A stretch of 35,524 nt of DNA from Candidatus Zipacnadia bacterium. Its GTDB lineage: Bacteria > Armatimonadota > Zipacnadia > Zipacnadales > Zipacnadaceae. The notes under the pieces are model-generated. The model had not been told where the DNA came from. It saw only the letters and a list, made by a program, of their open reading frames with translations, and did not search any database. The stretch lies in the NCBI GenBank assembly GCA_029821195.1, contig JALGTU010000011.1, positions 1-35,524 on the forward strand. The letters are read 5' to 3'. This document shows, in pieces, positions 26,226 to 33,322 of this stretch; within the stretch, counting starts at the first letter, position 1; each line of letters starts with the position of its first letter. The translations under genes and the position numbers were made by a program.

Positions 26226-26432
26226 CTATTCGCTCGCAGAGCTATCGTCGGTTTCCTGCTCGTTAATCTCCTCGGTATCGCTCTCAAGCTGCTCCTGGTC
26301 GGTCGGTTCAAACGAAATGGTGGCCGGCAGATCGGGATTCTCCGCTAGAATACCGCTCTCCTGGTCTTCCGGCGCGCAGTCGTAGGCCATATGGCTGGTG
26401 AGTCGCATTCTCAGGAGAATTTCCCTGGGCAT
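26226..26432 (-). CDS. small acidic protein of unknown function
   Basis: A 68-residue predicted protein at the head of the cinA-recA transcript, 75 bases before cinA. The N-terminus is basic (MPREILLRMRLTSHM), and the C-terminal half is strongly acidic and probably disordered (ESDTEEINEQ, ETDDSSASE). No family, metal site or membrane segment was recognised. ATG 26432 has a weak ribosome site. Support comes from its place between a consensus promoter and cinA and from the coherent amino-acid composition; no reading frame of a known gene covers this stretch. It could still be a chance reading frame in a long leader. Confidence 0.5.
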   Translation of the reverse strand: MPREILLRMRLTSHMAYDCAPEDQESGILAENPDLPATISFEPTDQEQLESDTEEINEQETDDSSASE

Positions 26433-26589
26433 AGCTTCACACTCTATCGGAAACTTGCTCTTCAGCTTGAGATCGCTTTACGGGCTCTGAGACGTCAGAC
26501 CGGTCAATACGGCTAGTGGCAGGCTGCAGAATTAGCAATACTGGTCGCAGCTTGCAACGCGTTGGGTTTCCCTAACAGTCACGGGTTAC
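26433..26589 (-). other. leader of the small-acidic-protein/cinA/recA transcript
   Basis: About 150 untranslated bases lie between the predicted transcription start and ATG 26432. No known riboswitch or strong hairpin was recognised, and no LexA-type box. Confidence 0.4.
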
Positions 26590-26618
26590 ATTATACCTAA
26601 GCTCCAGCCGGCTGTCAA
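26590..26618 (-). promoter_or_regulatory. perfect consensus sigma-70 promoter for the cinA-recA-rny operon
   Basis: On the minus strand, TTGACA (26613-26618) and TATAAT (26590-26595) are separated by exactly 17 bases. It reads into the small acidic protein and cinA. With the dut promoter at 26750 it forms a divergent promoter region. Confidence 0.8.
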
Positions 26619-26655
26619 CATCGGAACTCTTCGCCACCCCTGACCGGATACAGTC

Positions 26656-26706
26656 GCGACAGGATCCGCCTGCGCTGAAGCTACGGCGGACGAGATGTCG
26701 CTCCTA
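26656..26706. repeat. REP-like palindrome between divergent promoters
   Basis: Outer half-sites GCGACAG (26656-26662) and GCTCCTA (26700-26706) also occur close together at 30129-30149. Between them lies an inner inverted repeat, TCCGCC (26665-26670) and GGCGGA (26685-26690), with a GCTGAAGCTAC-type loop that resembles dispersed intergenic palindromes of uncultivated bacteria, from memory. Confidence 0.45.
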
Positions 26707-26749
26707 TCGGTGGGGAGGCAACGCGGCTGGCGGGCGCGCGTGGCGAACG

Positions 26750-26778
26750 TTGTGTGGGCCACAGGTCTCTGGTATAAT
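26750..26778 (+). promoter_or_regulatory. sigma-70-type promoter for dut
   Basis: TTGTGT (26750-26755) and a perfect TATAAT (26773-26778) are 17 bases apart. Transcription would start about 26785, directly at the first possible dut ATG (26786). Confidence 0.65.
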
Positions 26779-26785
26779 AGCGCCG

Positions 26786-27289
26786 ATGCGAAGAGAGCCG
26801 GAGGCGAGCAATCAGGTGAGCATAGGAGTGCAGAAGGTCGCGGTTCCCGTGCGGGTGATGCCGGAAGCGGAAGGCCTGGAGCTGCCGCGATACGAGACAG
26901 CGCAGTCGGCGGGTATGGACCTGCGCGCGGCGCTCGCCGACCAAGGGCGACGGCAGGTCGTGATCGAGCCGGGGCAGCGGGCGCTAGTGAGCACGGGCCT
27001 GCGCATTGCCCTGCCGCCCGGTTTTGAAGCCCAGGTGCGGCCGCGCAGCGGGCTGGCGGTTAAGCACGGCGTAACGGTGGTCAACTCGCCGGGGACCATT
27101 GACGCGGACTATCGGGGTACCGTAAAGGTGGCCCTCATCAATCTGGGTGACGAGCCGTTTGTAGTAAAGCACGGCGAGCGCATCGCTCAGTTGATCATCG
27201 CGTCCGTGACCCGGGGCGAGTGGCAGGTAGTCACCGACCTGCCCGAGACCAGCCGCGGCACGGGTGGGTTCGGTTCGACCGGTCAGTAG
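26786..27289 (+). CDS. dut: deoxyuridine 5'-triphosphate nucleotidohydrolase (dUTPase)
   Basis: Hydrolyses dUTP to dUMP, keeping uracil out of DNA and supplying the dTMP route; active as a homotrimer in the cytoplasm. All five family motifs are present: [37 protein letters not shown] and the C-terminal arm [11 protein letters not shown]. Up to 167 residues are encoded from ATG 26786, which lies about eight bases after the -10 box and so would be nearly leaderless. GTG 26816, preceded by GGAGG at 26800-26804, is an alternative giving 157 residues, still longer than the usual 145-152. The uroporphyrinogen-decarboxylase-like gene follows after 31 bases. Confidence 0.96.
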   Translation: MRREPEASNQVSIGVQKVAVPVRVMPEAEGLELPRYETAQSAGMDLRAALADQGRRQVVIEPGQRALVSTGLRIALPPGFEAQVRPRSGLAVKHGVTVVNSPGTIDADYRGTVKVALINLGDEPFVVKHGERIAQLIIASVTRGEWQVVTDLPETSRGTGGFGSTGQ

Positions 27290-27320
27290 TCGCCGTACCA
27301 GGCGAAGGTATAGATTATTC

Positions 27321-28397
27321 ATGCCCCTCTCCGAACGCGAAAACTACCTGCGTAATGCCACGATGGCCGGCCCGGAGTGGATGCCCTGTATGGTGGTAAT
27401 CTCCGGGGCGAGCCGCCGCCAGCTCGGCGAGGAGCTCGACGCGGTCCTGGCCCGTCACCCGATATTGCTTCCCTACCTCGTGCGTGGTGATCCTGATTGC
27501 GATGAGACGGAGTCTGGCCCGGCCAAGTCCGAGCGGTGGGTGCTTACCGATAACTGGGGATGCCAGTGGCGGAGCGCGATTGAGGGGCTCGAGGGCATTG
27601 CTGTCAATCCCCCGCTTGCGGACTGGACAGCCCTGGATAGCTATCAGGTTCCTGACCCGTTGGTGCAGGCTGATCGAGCTCCGGCCGACTGGGAGAAGAT
27701 CCGCCAGAATATCGAAGCGACCAGGAAGGCGGACAAGCCGGTTACTGGCGGGCTGGCGCACGGCCACCTGTTCATGCGGCTGTGTTACCTGCGCGGCTTC
27801 GAGAACATGATGATGGATATGGCGACCGATGAGCCGCGCCTCCAGCAGCTAATTGATATGATCGTTGGCCACAGCCGGGTGATCATTGACCAGTACCTGG
27901 CGATGGGTGTTGATGTGATGAATTTTCCCGAGGACCTGGGAACACAGACCGCGTCAATTATGGGTCCTAGAGCCTTTGCAAGATGGATTGCGCCGGCCTA
28001 CCGAAAGCTGATGGCGCCGTCTCACCAGGCGGGCGTGCTCGTTTATATGCACAGCGATGGCTACATCATGGATATCATGGACGAGATCCTGGCGTGTGGC
28101 GTGGACATCATCAATCCCCAGGACCTGGTCAATGGCATTGATAACCTCGCCGAGCAGGTTAAAGGGCGGGTGTGTATCAGCCTGGACGTGGATCGCCAGA
28201 GTATCGTGCCGTTTGGGAGCCGCTGGGAAATTCACGACCTGATCGAGGAAGAGGTCAGGAAGCTGGGTTCGCCGCGCGGCGGGCTGGAGCTGGTCGTGGG
28301 CATCTACCCGCCGACGCCGTCAGAGAATATTGACGCGGTCTGCGAGGCTCTTGAAGGCTTTCGCACCTACTGGTGGGATGGACGCGGCAACGACTAG
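27321..28397 (+). CDS. uroporphyrinogen decarboxylase-fold protein (methyltransferase-like)
   Basis: A 358-residue TIM-barrel protein of the URO-D superfamily (PF01208-like), which holds true UroD and corrinoid-dependent methyltransferases such as MtaA and CmuA. Visible segments are the entry helix PLSERENYLRNATMAG, NFPEDLGTQTASIMGP, VLVYMHSDGYIMDIMDEIL and GVDIINPQDL, and a late GLELVVGIYPPTPSENI. The methyltransferase zinc motif H-x-C is seen here as H-S-D, so classical thiol methylation is doubtful, and the UroD substrate arginines at the N-terminus are not evident. ATG 27321 follows a modest GAAGG. Divergent copies of this family are common in Armatimonadota and planctomycetes, often near sugar genes; the substrate is unknown. 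Confidence 0.8.
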   Translation: MPLSERENYLRNATMAGPEWMPCMVVISGASRRQLGEELDAVLARHPILLPYLVRGDPDCDETESGPAKSERWVLTDNWGCQWRSAIEGLEGIAVNPPLADWTALDSYQVPDPLVQADRAPADWEKIRQNIEATRKADKPVTGGLAHGHLFMRLCYLRGFENMMMDMATDEPRLQQLIDMIVGHSRVIIDQYLAMGVDVMNFPEDLGTQTASIMGPRAFARWIAPAYRKLMAPSHQAGVLVYMHSDGYIMDIMDEILACGVDIINPQDLVNGIDNLAEQVKGRVCISLDVDRQSIVPFGSRWEIHDLIEEEVRKLGSPRGGLELVVGIYPPTPSENIDAVCEALEGFRTYWWDGRGND

Positions 28398-28438
28398 GCA
28401 AGATCGTCAGTCTGGCGCTTAACAACAGGGCTGCACAT

Positions 28439-29953
28439 ATGCGTGTCAGGTGGATTCGCCGGATAGTACAACTGGCTGCGCTGTTTGGCTTCGGGTGGCT
28501 GCTTTACCAGTCGCGCTGGGTGCCCGGCGGGGAGATGCCCCCCCCGGTGTTCCTGCGTATGGATCCGCTGGTAGCGCTGACTGCCCTGCTCTCACGCGGG
28601 CCAGTTGTCCTGCGCTACATACTTGGCGGGCTTTTACTGCTGGTGCTGACTGTTATCTTCGGGCGCTTCTTCTGCGGCTGGCTCTGCCCCCTGGGTACTT
28701 GCATTGATATATCCGATACGCTGCTCTTCCGCCGGCGCAGCGGCGAGCGGTCGGGGTACAGTCGTCCTCGGTGGAAATACTACCTCCTGGCTGTGGTGCT
28801 GGTGGCGGCGCTGTTCGGTACGCAGATCGCGTGGCTTGTTGATCCGATGCCGCTGCTCGCCCGTACCGGCGCTGTGGTCATCTACCCGCTGAGCCTCGGC
28901 GCGTACAACTTGTTTGTTGACCTAAGTGGCCCGCTCTTGCGCCAGGTCGGAGTGCACCTGTACCCGACTGCGGTCTACCATTTCCACCTGGAGGTTGCTG
29001 TGGGCCTGGTATTCCTGGCGGTGCTGGGCATGAGCTTTTTCGCCCGGCGGATGTGGTGCCGGACCTTCTGCCCGCTGGGGGCGCTGCTCGCCTTGGTGGG
29101 GAAATTCGGTCTGTGGAAGCGATACGTTTCCGAGCAGTGCACGGGGTGCGGAATCTGCGCCGGCAAGTGCAAGATGGGAGCGATTCCCGGCGACGAGTGC
29201 ACTAAGACTCATACGCCTGAGTGCATCCTGTGCTACGACTGCATGGCCTGCCCCCGCGAGGGCGCCGTACACATCGGAATCCGCGCCGGCATGGCGGGTG
29301 GTGCGGACGCAGCCACGCGCACCAGCCGGCGGGCGTTCATGGCTGCAGCGGGTTCGGGGCTGGTCTACGGGCTGGCAACGAGGCTGGGCCAGCGCAACCG
29401 GGAGGTCCATCCCAAACTCATTCGGCCTCCCGGCGCGACTGTCCGCGAGGCTAGTGGGCTGCTGCGGCGGATGACCGAGAGCGAATTCCGCGACCTGTGC
29501 GTGCGTTGTGGCAACTGTATGCGCGCCTGCCCCACCGGCGGGCTTCAACCCGCACTCAGTCAAGCGGGGTTGGATGGGGCGTTTACGCCAGTGCTCGTCC
29601 CGGCAATTGGCTGGTGCGAGCAGCAGTGCAATGCGTGCAGCCGGGTTTGTCCGACCGGGGCACTGCGGCCCCATACCATCGAGGAGAAGGCGGATATCAA
29701 GCTGGGCCTGGCCTCAGTGGACACCGGCAGGTGCCTGTCGTGGCAGCAGGGCGACGACTACAAGCTCTGCCTGGTCTGCGTAGAGCATTGCCCGTATCAG
29801 GCGGTGGTCGCCGAGATGCACGAGGGACAACTGCGGCCCTTCGTGCTGCCTGACAAGTGCGTGGGCTGCGGGCAGTGCGAGTACAACTGCCCCGTCAGAG
29901 AGCCCGACAATCCGGTGGCGGCGATTACGGTGTCGCGTTTGCCGTCAGTGTAA
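28439..29953 (+). CDS. membrane polyferredoxin, NapH-like and NapG/MauM-like fusion
   Basis: A 504-residue electron-transfer protein. The first part is NapH-like: several membrane segments with two FCGWLCPLGTC / WCRTFCPLGAL loops (Fer4_5 type), then two [4Fe-4S] clusters starting CTGCGICAGKC and CILCYDCMAC. At residues 295-301 comes TSRRAFM followed by a hydrophobic stretch, a twin-arginine signal-like element in mid-protein. The second part is NapG/MauM-like, with four cysteine clusters (CVRCGNCMRAC, CEQQCNACSRVC, CLVCVEHC with a distant Cys, and CVGCGQCEYNC). ATG 28439 is used; AGGG precedes it. It probably moves electrons between the quinone pool and an exported redox partner. No oxidoreductase lies beside it in the window. 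Confidence 0.85.
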   Translation: MRVRWIRRIVQLAALFGFGWLLYQSRWVPGGEMPPPVFLRMDPLVALTALLSRGPVVLRYILGGLLLLVLTVIFGRFFCGWLCPLGTCIDISDTLLFRRRSGERSGYSRPRWKYYLLAVVLVAALFGTQIAWLVDPMPLLARTGAVVIYPLSLGAYNLFVDLSGPLLRQVGVHLYPTAVYHFHLEVAVGLVFLAVLGMSFFARRMWCRTFCPLGALLALVGKFGLWKRYVSEQCTGCGICAGKCKMGAIPGDECTKTHTPECILCYDCMACPREGAVHIGIRAGMAGGADAATRTSRRAFMAAAGSGLVYGLATRLGQRNREVHPKLIRPPGATVREASGLLRRMTESEFRDLCVRCGNCMRACPTGGLQPALSQAGLDGAFTPVLVPAIGWCEQQCNACSRVCPTGALRPHTIEEKADIKLGLASVDTGRCLSWQQGDDYKLCLVCVEHCPYQAVVAEMHEGQLRPFVLPDKCVGCGQCEYNCPVREPDNPVAAITVSRLPSV

Positions 29954-29995
29954 TCGTCCTGGGCCATCTCATAACCCGTGGGTTGCTTGTACCGC

Positions 29996-30032
29996 GGGCG
30001 GATGTTTCGCACACAACGCTCAACATTCGCCC
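29996..30032. repeat. imperfect palindrome, REP-like element
   Basis: GGGCGGATGTT (29996-30006) and AACATTCGCCC (30022-30032) form an 11-bp stem with one mismatch, followed by CTACA. The CGCCCCTACA ending resembles intergenic repeats seen in several uncultivated bacterial genomes; that comparison is from memory. Confidence 0.45.
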
Positions 30033-30094
30033 CTACAGACAGCGGGGCCGAGAGGGGAGGTGTTGATGAACTCAGCCCCCTGCCCCTCGGTTGT

Positions 30095-30115
30095 GGACAG
30101 GCGAGACGCCTGTCC
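30095..30115. repeat. perfect 9-bp palindrome, REP-like element
   Basis: GGACAGGCG (30095-30103) and CGCCTGTCC (30107-30115) form a perfect 9-bp stem with a 3-base loop. It could also serve as a transcription end for the convergent polyferredoxin and dprA genes, but it has no T-tract. Confidence 0.5.
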
Positions 30116-30128
30116 TACTGAAGCAGTT

Positions 30129-30150
30129 GCGACAGAGGTCTGGCTCCTAC
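30129..30150. repeat. short repeat shared with 26656-26706
   Basis: GCGACAG at 30129-30135 and GCTCCTAC at 30143-30150 match the outer half-sites of the element between the dut and cinA promoters. At 26656 the two halves are split by a palindrome; here only seven bases separate them. Confidence 0.4.
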
Positions 30151-30166
30151 GAAGTGAGTTGTTGCT

Positions 30167-31126
30167 TCACTCTCCGCCAAAGAGTTGCTGCTGGGACTCC
30201 TCGGCGTGATCGCGGTGCATCTGCTCGCGGTGGAAGTACAGGGCCCTTACCAGGGCTTCGATTTGCTCCGGGCCGTCAATCGGCTCAGCGCCTTCAGCCA
30301 GAAGCTGGGCAGGCCCGGCGCGCCTCTCCCCCATTTCCGGCCATTCTATCGTGCACACGAGCCGGCCCTGGCGGCGGGCCCGTTCCACGGTCTTCATGGC
30401 CCCGCCGGATTCTCCCGCTTCAATGACGATGACCGCGCGGGACAATCCGCTCTGCAGGCGGTTGCGGGCCATGAGTCGCCCCACGGCGGGATGAGCCGTA
30501 GGCGGCTGCTCGGAGATGACCGCGCCGTGTTCGGCGATACTGAGGGCCAATTCGAGGTTGGCGCGTGGGTGGATGACCAGGATTCCCGAGCCCAGCACGG
30601 CGATGGTGCGGCCGCCGCCATCCAGCGCGCCGTGGTGCGCCGCGGTATCGCAGCCCAGCGCCAGGCCGCTGACAACGGTGATTTTGTGCTCGGCCAACGC
30701 GGCCGCCACATCGTGCGCCATGCGGTAGCCCTCCTCGCTGGGGCGGCGCGTGCCGACGATGGCCACGGCCGGGTCGTCAATGGGGAGAATGCGGCCGGCG
30801 ATGCATAGCACGGGCGGCGGGTTGGGGGTATCGTGCAGAATCTCGGGATAGTCCGGCTCGAAGTCGCATACCACGCGGATGTTCTGGTCACCCAGGTTCC
30901 CGATCTGCTCTTCGACCTCGGCCAGCTTATCACCCAGCCCGGATATCGCAGCAATCTGCTCGGCGTTGAGTCGCAGGCTGGGCAGGGCCAATTCCTGCTG
31001 CGGAGCAGCGAGTATGGCAGGCGCATCGCCCAGGTGACCGACCAGGCGGCGGAACCCCGCCGGCCCGATCTCGCCGTGCCACATCAGAGCAATCTGCGCC
31101 AGCCGCTTGTCAGTCTCTGCGGACAT
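30167..31126 (-). CDS. dprA: DprA/Smf-like DNA-processing protein
   Basis: A 319-residue protein that would load RecA on incoming single-stranded DNA during transformation. The Rossmann-type DprA core carries AIVGTRRPSEEGYR, TVVSGLALGCDTAAHHGAL, GGGRTIAVLGSG and RLMARNRLQSGLSRAVIVIEAGESGGAMKTVERARRQGR, quoted here in pieces: RLMARNRLQSGLS, VIVIEAGESGGAM and TVERARRQGR. An N-terminal helical region (about 1-90) precedes it. The C-terminal winged-helix domain found in many DprA proteins is missing, so the chain ends shortly after the core. ATG 31126 has GAGGGA seven bases upstream. It follows the GH127-like gene after 20 bases, an odd partner probably sharing its transcript. Confidence 0.88.
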   Translation of the reverse strand: MSAETDKRLAQIALMWHGEIGPAGFRRLVGHLGDAPAILAAPQQELALPSLRLNAEQIAAISGLGDKLAEVEEQIGNLGDQNIRVVCDFEPDYPEILHDTPNPPPVLCIAGRILPIDDPAVAIVGTRRPSEEGYRMAHDVAAALAEHKITVVSGLALGCDTAAHHGALDGGGRTIAVLGSGILVIHPRANLELALSIAEHGAVISEQPPTAHPAVGRLMARNRLQSGLSRAVIVIEAGESGGAMKTVERARRQGRLVCTIEWPEMGERRAGPAQLLAEGAEPIDGPEQIEALVRALYFHREQMHRDHAEESQQQLFGGE

Positions 31127-31146
31127 AGCTCAGTCCCTCACGCTTC

Positions 31147-33099
31147 TCAGCTACCCTCGAGTTGGGGGAACTCTGCGATTCGCAAATTGGTGGAGCCGTA
31201 AGGGACCAGGGTCACCTCTTCGTCTGGTTCGTTTGAGCTGGCCGGACTCTCCGGGGGTGGGGCGGCGGAGTTGTGATAGAGCGTCCAGTCCGGCAGCCGC
31301 CGACCCGTGGCTCGCATCCGGATAGGCGCGGCCTCGGGATCGAACGGTTGATAGGACATACCCGTCTCGGTGACCTCGACGCACTCGTCCGGGGCATCTT
31401 CATCCACTACCAGCCCGTAGTTCCAGGGGGTGGTGGGGAAGATTTCTCGCTGGGGCAGCGGGCCCTGGCCGATAACCCGAATGCGCTCGCCGATCTTCAG
31501 CCCGTACACCAGCGGCCCGCGTTCGATGCCCAGGGAGTTGCTGTACCAGCGCGAGAGGTGCACCTTCATCGGCAGGTGGAGCGTGAGCATGTCACCGTCG
31601 TGCCACTCGCGCTCAATGGCGTGGAAGCTGCCGGGCTTCAGCCCGGTGAACTGTTCATGGCTGATTTGTGCGGAAGCGTCCTCGCACCAGCCAGGGATGC
31701 GCAGCTTCAGTCCGAAGCGCACCGGCTCAGCGGCCTGGACGGTGAAGCGGATCGTCTCCGAGAAGGGGTACTCGGTGTCCTCGATGATGGTGACACTGAT
31801 CCCACCGGCGACCTCGGCGGTCACCTGGCAGGGACCGTAGACGACTGCCGCCAACCCGCCGTCGGGGGTCGCCATCCACATATGCTTCACGAACTTGGGC
31901 CAGCCCTGGTGCATATTGGCACTGCAACAGCGGAACATGTGCGGCGCGTAGCTGAAGATGTTGGAGGTGTCACCGTTGTTGGCCCAGTCGCGCTTGGCGA
32001 TGGTGCACAGGACCTGGTTGGCCTGTTGGTCGTACTGGTGGCCGAGCCAGTCGGGCATAATGGTGGCGGGCAGGGCGTTGTAGGCGAGGCGTTCGAGGCG
32101 GTCGCCCAGCGTCGGCTCGCCGAAGATGCGCAAGAGGTGCTCGAGGCTGAACATAAACTCGACCACCGCGCACAGCTCGGTGCCGTGGGTGGGACTGTTG
32201 CCGATGATATGCTCGTCACCGGTGAAGATGCCCGGGACGACGCCGTTGTACTTGAGCAGCTTGGCGATCCCCTCCAGGGAGGCGGTGCGATGCTTGTTAT
32301 CGTGCGACTGCTGCCACCAGACGCCGGGGTTTTTGGTGCCCATCGCAATGTTGACCACGTGCGTCTTCCAGTAAACTTCCGGGGCCGGATTGAAAGCAGT
32401 GATATTGTGGTACATAAACTGCTCGCCAAGCTGCGCGGTCCAGTTCATGCCCTGGTCAAAGATCTTCTGGGCCAGGTCGAGCAGGAAGCCTTCGCCGGTG
32501 CGGTTGTACAGCCAGTAAATACTTAACAGATTCTCCGCGCAGCGCACCTGGGCCCACCGGTACAGCGGCTGCTCGTCGAGGCCGGTCATCTGGAAGGAGA
32601 AGTACCGGAGCATAAAGGGGATGATCCGTTCGTCGCCACTGACCTCTTGGTATTGACTGAGCACTTTGAGCATAATCATCCGCTGCCACCAATCGGTGAT
32701 CGTCCCCTGCGGCTTAGGCACGAATGCGGGAGCGCGTTGCTCCTGCGGGCCGAAGAGTCCGTTGGGATTTTGGCTGCGCAGCGTCCAGTCTACGAAGGCG
32801 TGAACGTGGTCGAGCAGCGCGGTGTCCTGAAGCAGGTGAGCGAGGGGCAGCGCGCCGTCGCAGTAGTAGGGGCCGACTTCCCAGGCCTCACCGCTGCCGC
32901 CGAGCCAGCCGCTGTTGTTGCCGACGTAATCGGGCCAGATGTCCGGGAGGCGGCCGGTGAGCCCATCGCGCTGGATCTTAAGCTGGTTCTCCAGCCATCC
33001 CCGTGGACGAACGGCGCCCAGGGGCAGGGCGATGAAGGCGGTGGGCGCCAGGGGCGGGCGGTTGGGAAACCCGGCTGAGCTGGTGATGTCATCGTTCAT
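31147..33099 (-). CDS. GH127-type beta-L-arabinofuranosidase-like protein (DUF1680)
   Basis: A 650-residue glycoside hydrolase of the GH127/DUF1680 family, with an alpha/alpha toroid catalytic domain and C-terminal beta-sandwiches. In the studied bifidobacterial enzyme a zinc-bound cysteine acts as nucleophile; the matching residues are seen here as E-x-C in THGTELCAVVEF and the C-C pair in MFRCCSANMHQGWP. LPLGAVRPRGWLENQL near the N-terminus and GIERGPLVYGL near the C-terminus are further family hallmarks. ATG 33099 (or adjacent 33102) follows GGGGGAG at five bases. No signal peptide is present, so it should act on imported oligosaccharides in the cytoplasm. The exact sugar is not certain. 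Confidence 0.9.
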   Translation of the reverse strand: MNDDITSSAGFPNRPPLAPTAFIALPLGAVRPRGWLENQLKIQRDGLTGRLPDIWPDYVGNNSGWLGGSGEAWEVGPYYCDGALPLAHLLQDTALLDHVHAFVDWTLRSQNPNGLFGPQEQRAPAFVPKPQGTITDWWQRMIMLKVLSQYQEVSGDERIIPFMLRYFSFQMTGLDEQPLYRWAQVRCAENLLSIYWLYNRTGEGFLLDLAQKIFDQGMNWTAQLGEQFMYHNITAFNPAPEVYWKTHVVNIAMGTKNPGVWWQQSHDNKHRTASLEGIAKLLKYNGVVPGIFTGDEHIIGNSPTHGTELCAVVEFMFSLEHLLRIFGEPTLGDRLERLAYNALPATIMPDWLGHQYDQQANQVLCTIAKRDWANNGDTSNIFSYAPHMFRCCSANMHQGWPKFVKHMWMATPDGGLAAVVYGPCQVTAEVAGGISVTIIEDTEYPFSETIRFTVQAAEPVRFGLKLRIPGWCEDASAQISHEQFTGLKPGSFHAIEREWHDGDMLTLHLPMKVHLSRWYSNSLGIERGPLVYGLKIGERIRVIGQGPLPQREIFPTTPWNYGLVVDEDAPDECVEVTETGMSYQPFDPEAAPIRMRATGRRLPDWTLYHNSAAPPPESPASSNEPDEEVTLVPYGSTNLRIAEFPQLEGS

Positions 33100-33322
33100 C
33101 ATTGCTCCCCCTTGGTGCGGATCTTGCTGAGCGTGGAAAGCAAACTTGTGGCGTGTGAAGGGCCTGTTCGCGCTTTCGTGCCAATCTCCTCCCAAGAGAG
33201 CGCGTATGCGGGTGGGTGGCGGCGGCGCGCTCTTGCGCTAGGGAGGCTAGAATTGTACAATATGGGACGATCAAAGCCGCGTACTTGTGCGCTCCCCCTC
33301 AGGTATCAGGAGAGTTTGTCTT
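33100..33322. other. divergent intergenic region between GH127 and permease
   Basis: It contains a plus-strand promoter at 33233-33261 and the ribosome sites of both flanking genes. No minus-strand promoter with good spacing was recognised for the GH127 gene. Confidence 0.4.
33233..33261 (+). promoter_or_regulatory. sigma-70-type promoter for the permease
   Basis: TTGCGC (33233-33238) and TACAAT (33256-33261) lie 17 bases apart, leaving a leader of about 55 bases before ATG 33323. Confidence 0.5.

Noticed and set aside
31273-32526. Plus-strand open frame of about 417 residues opposite the GH127 gene
   Set aside because: Antisense shadow; the minus-strand protein has clear family motifs.
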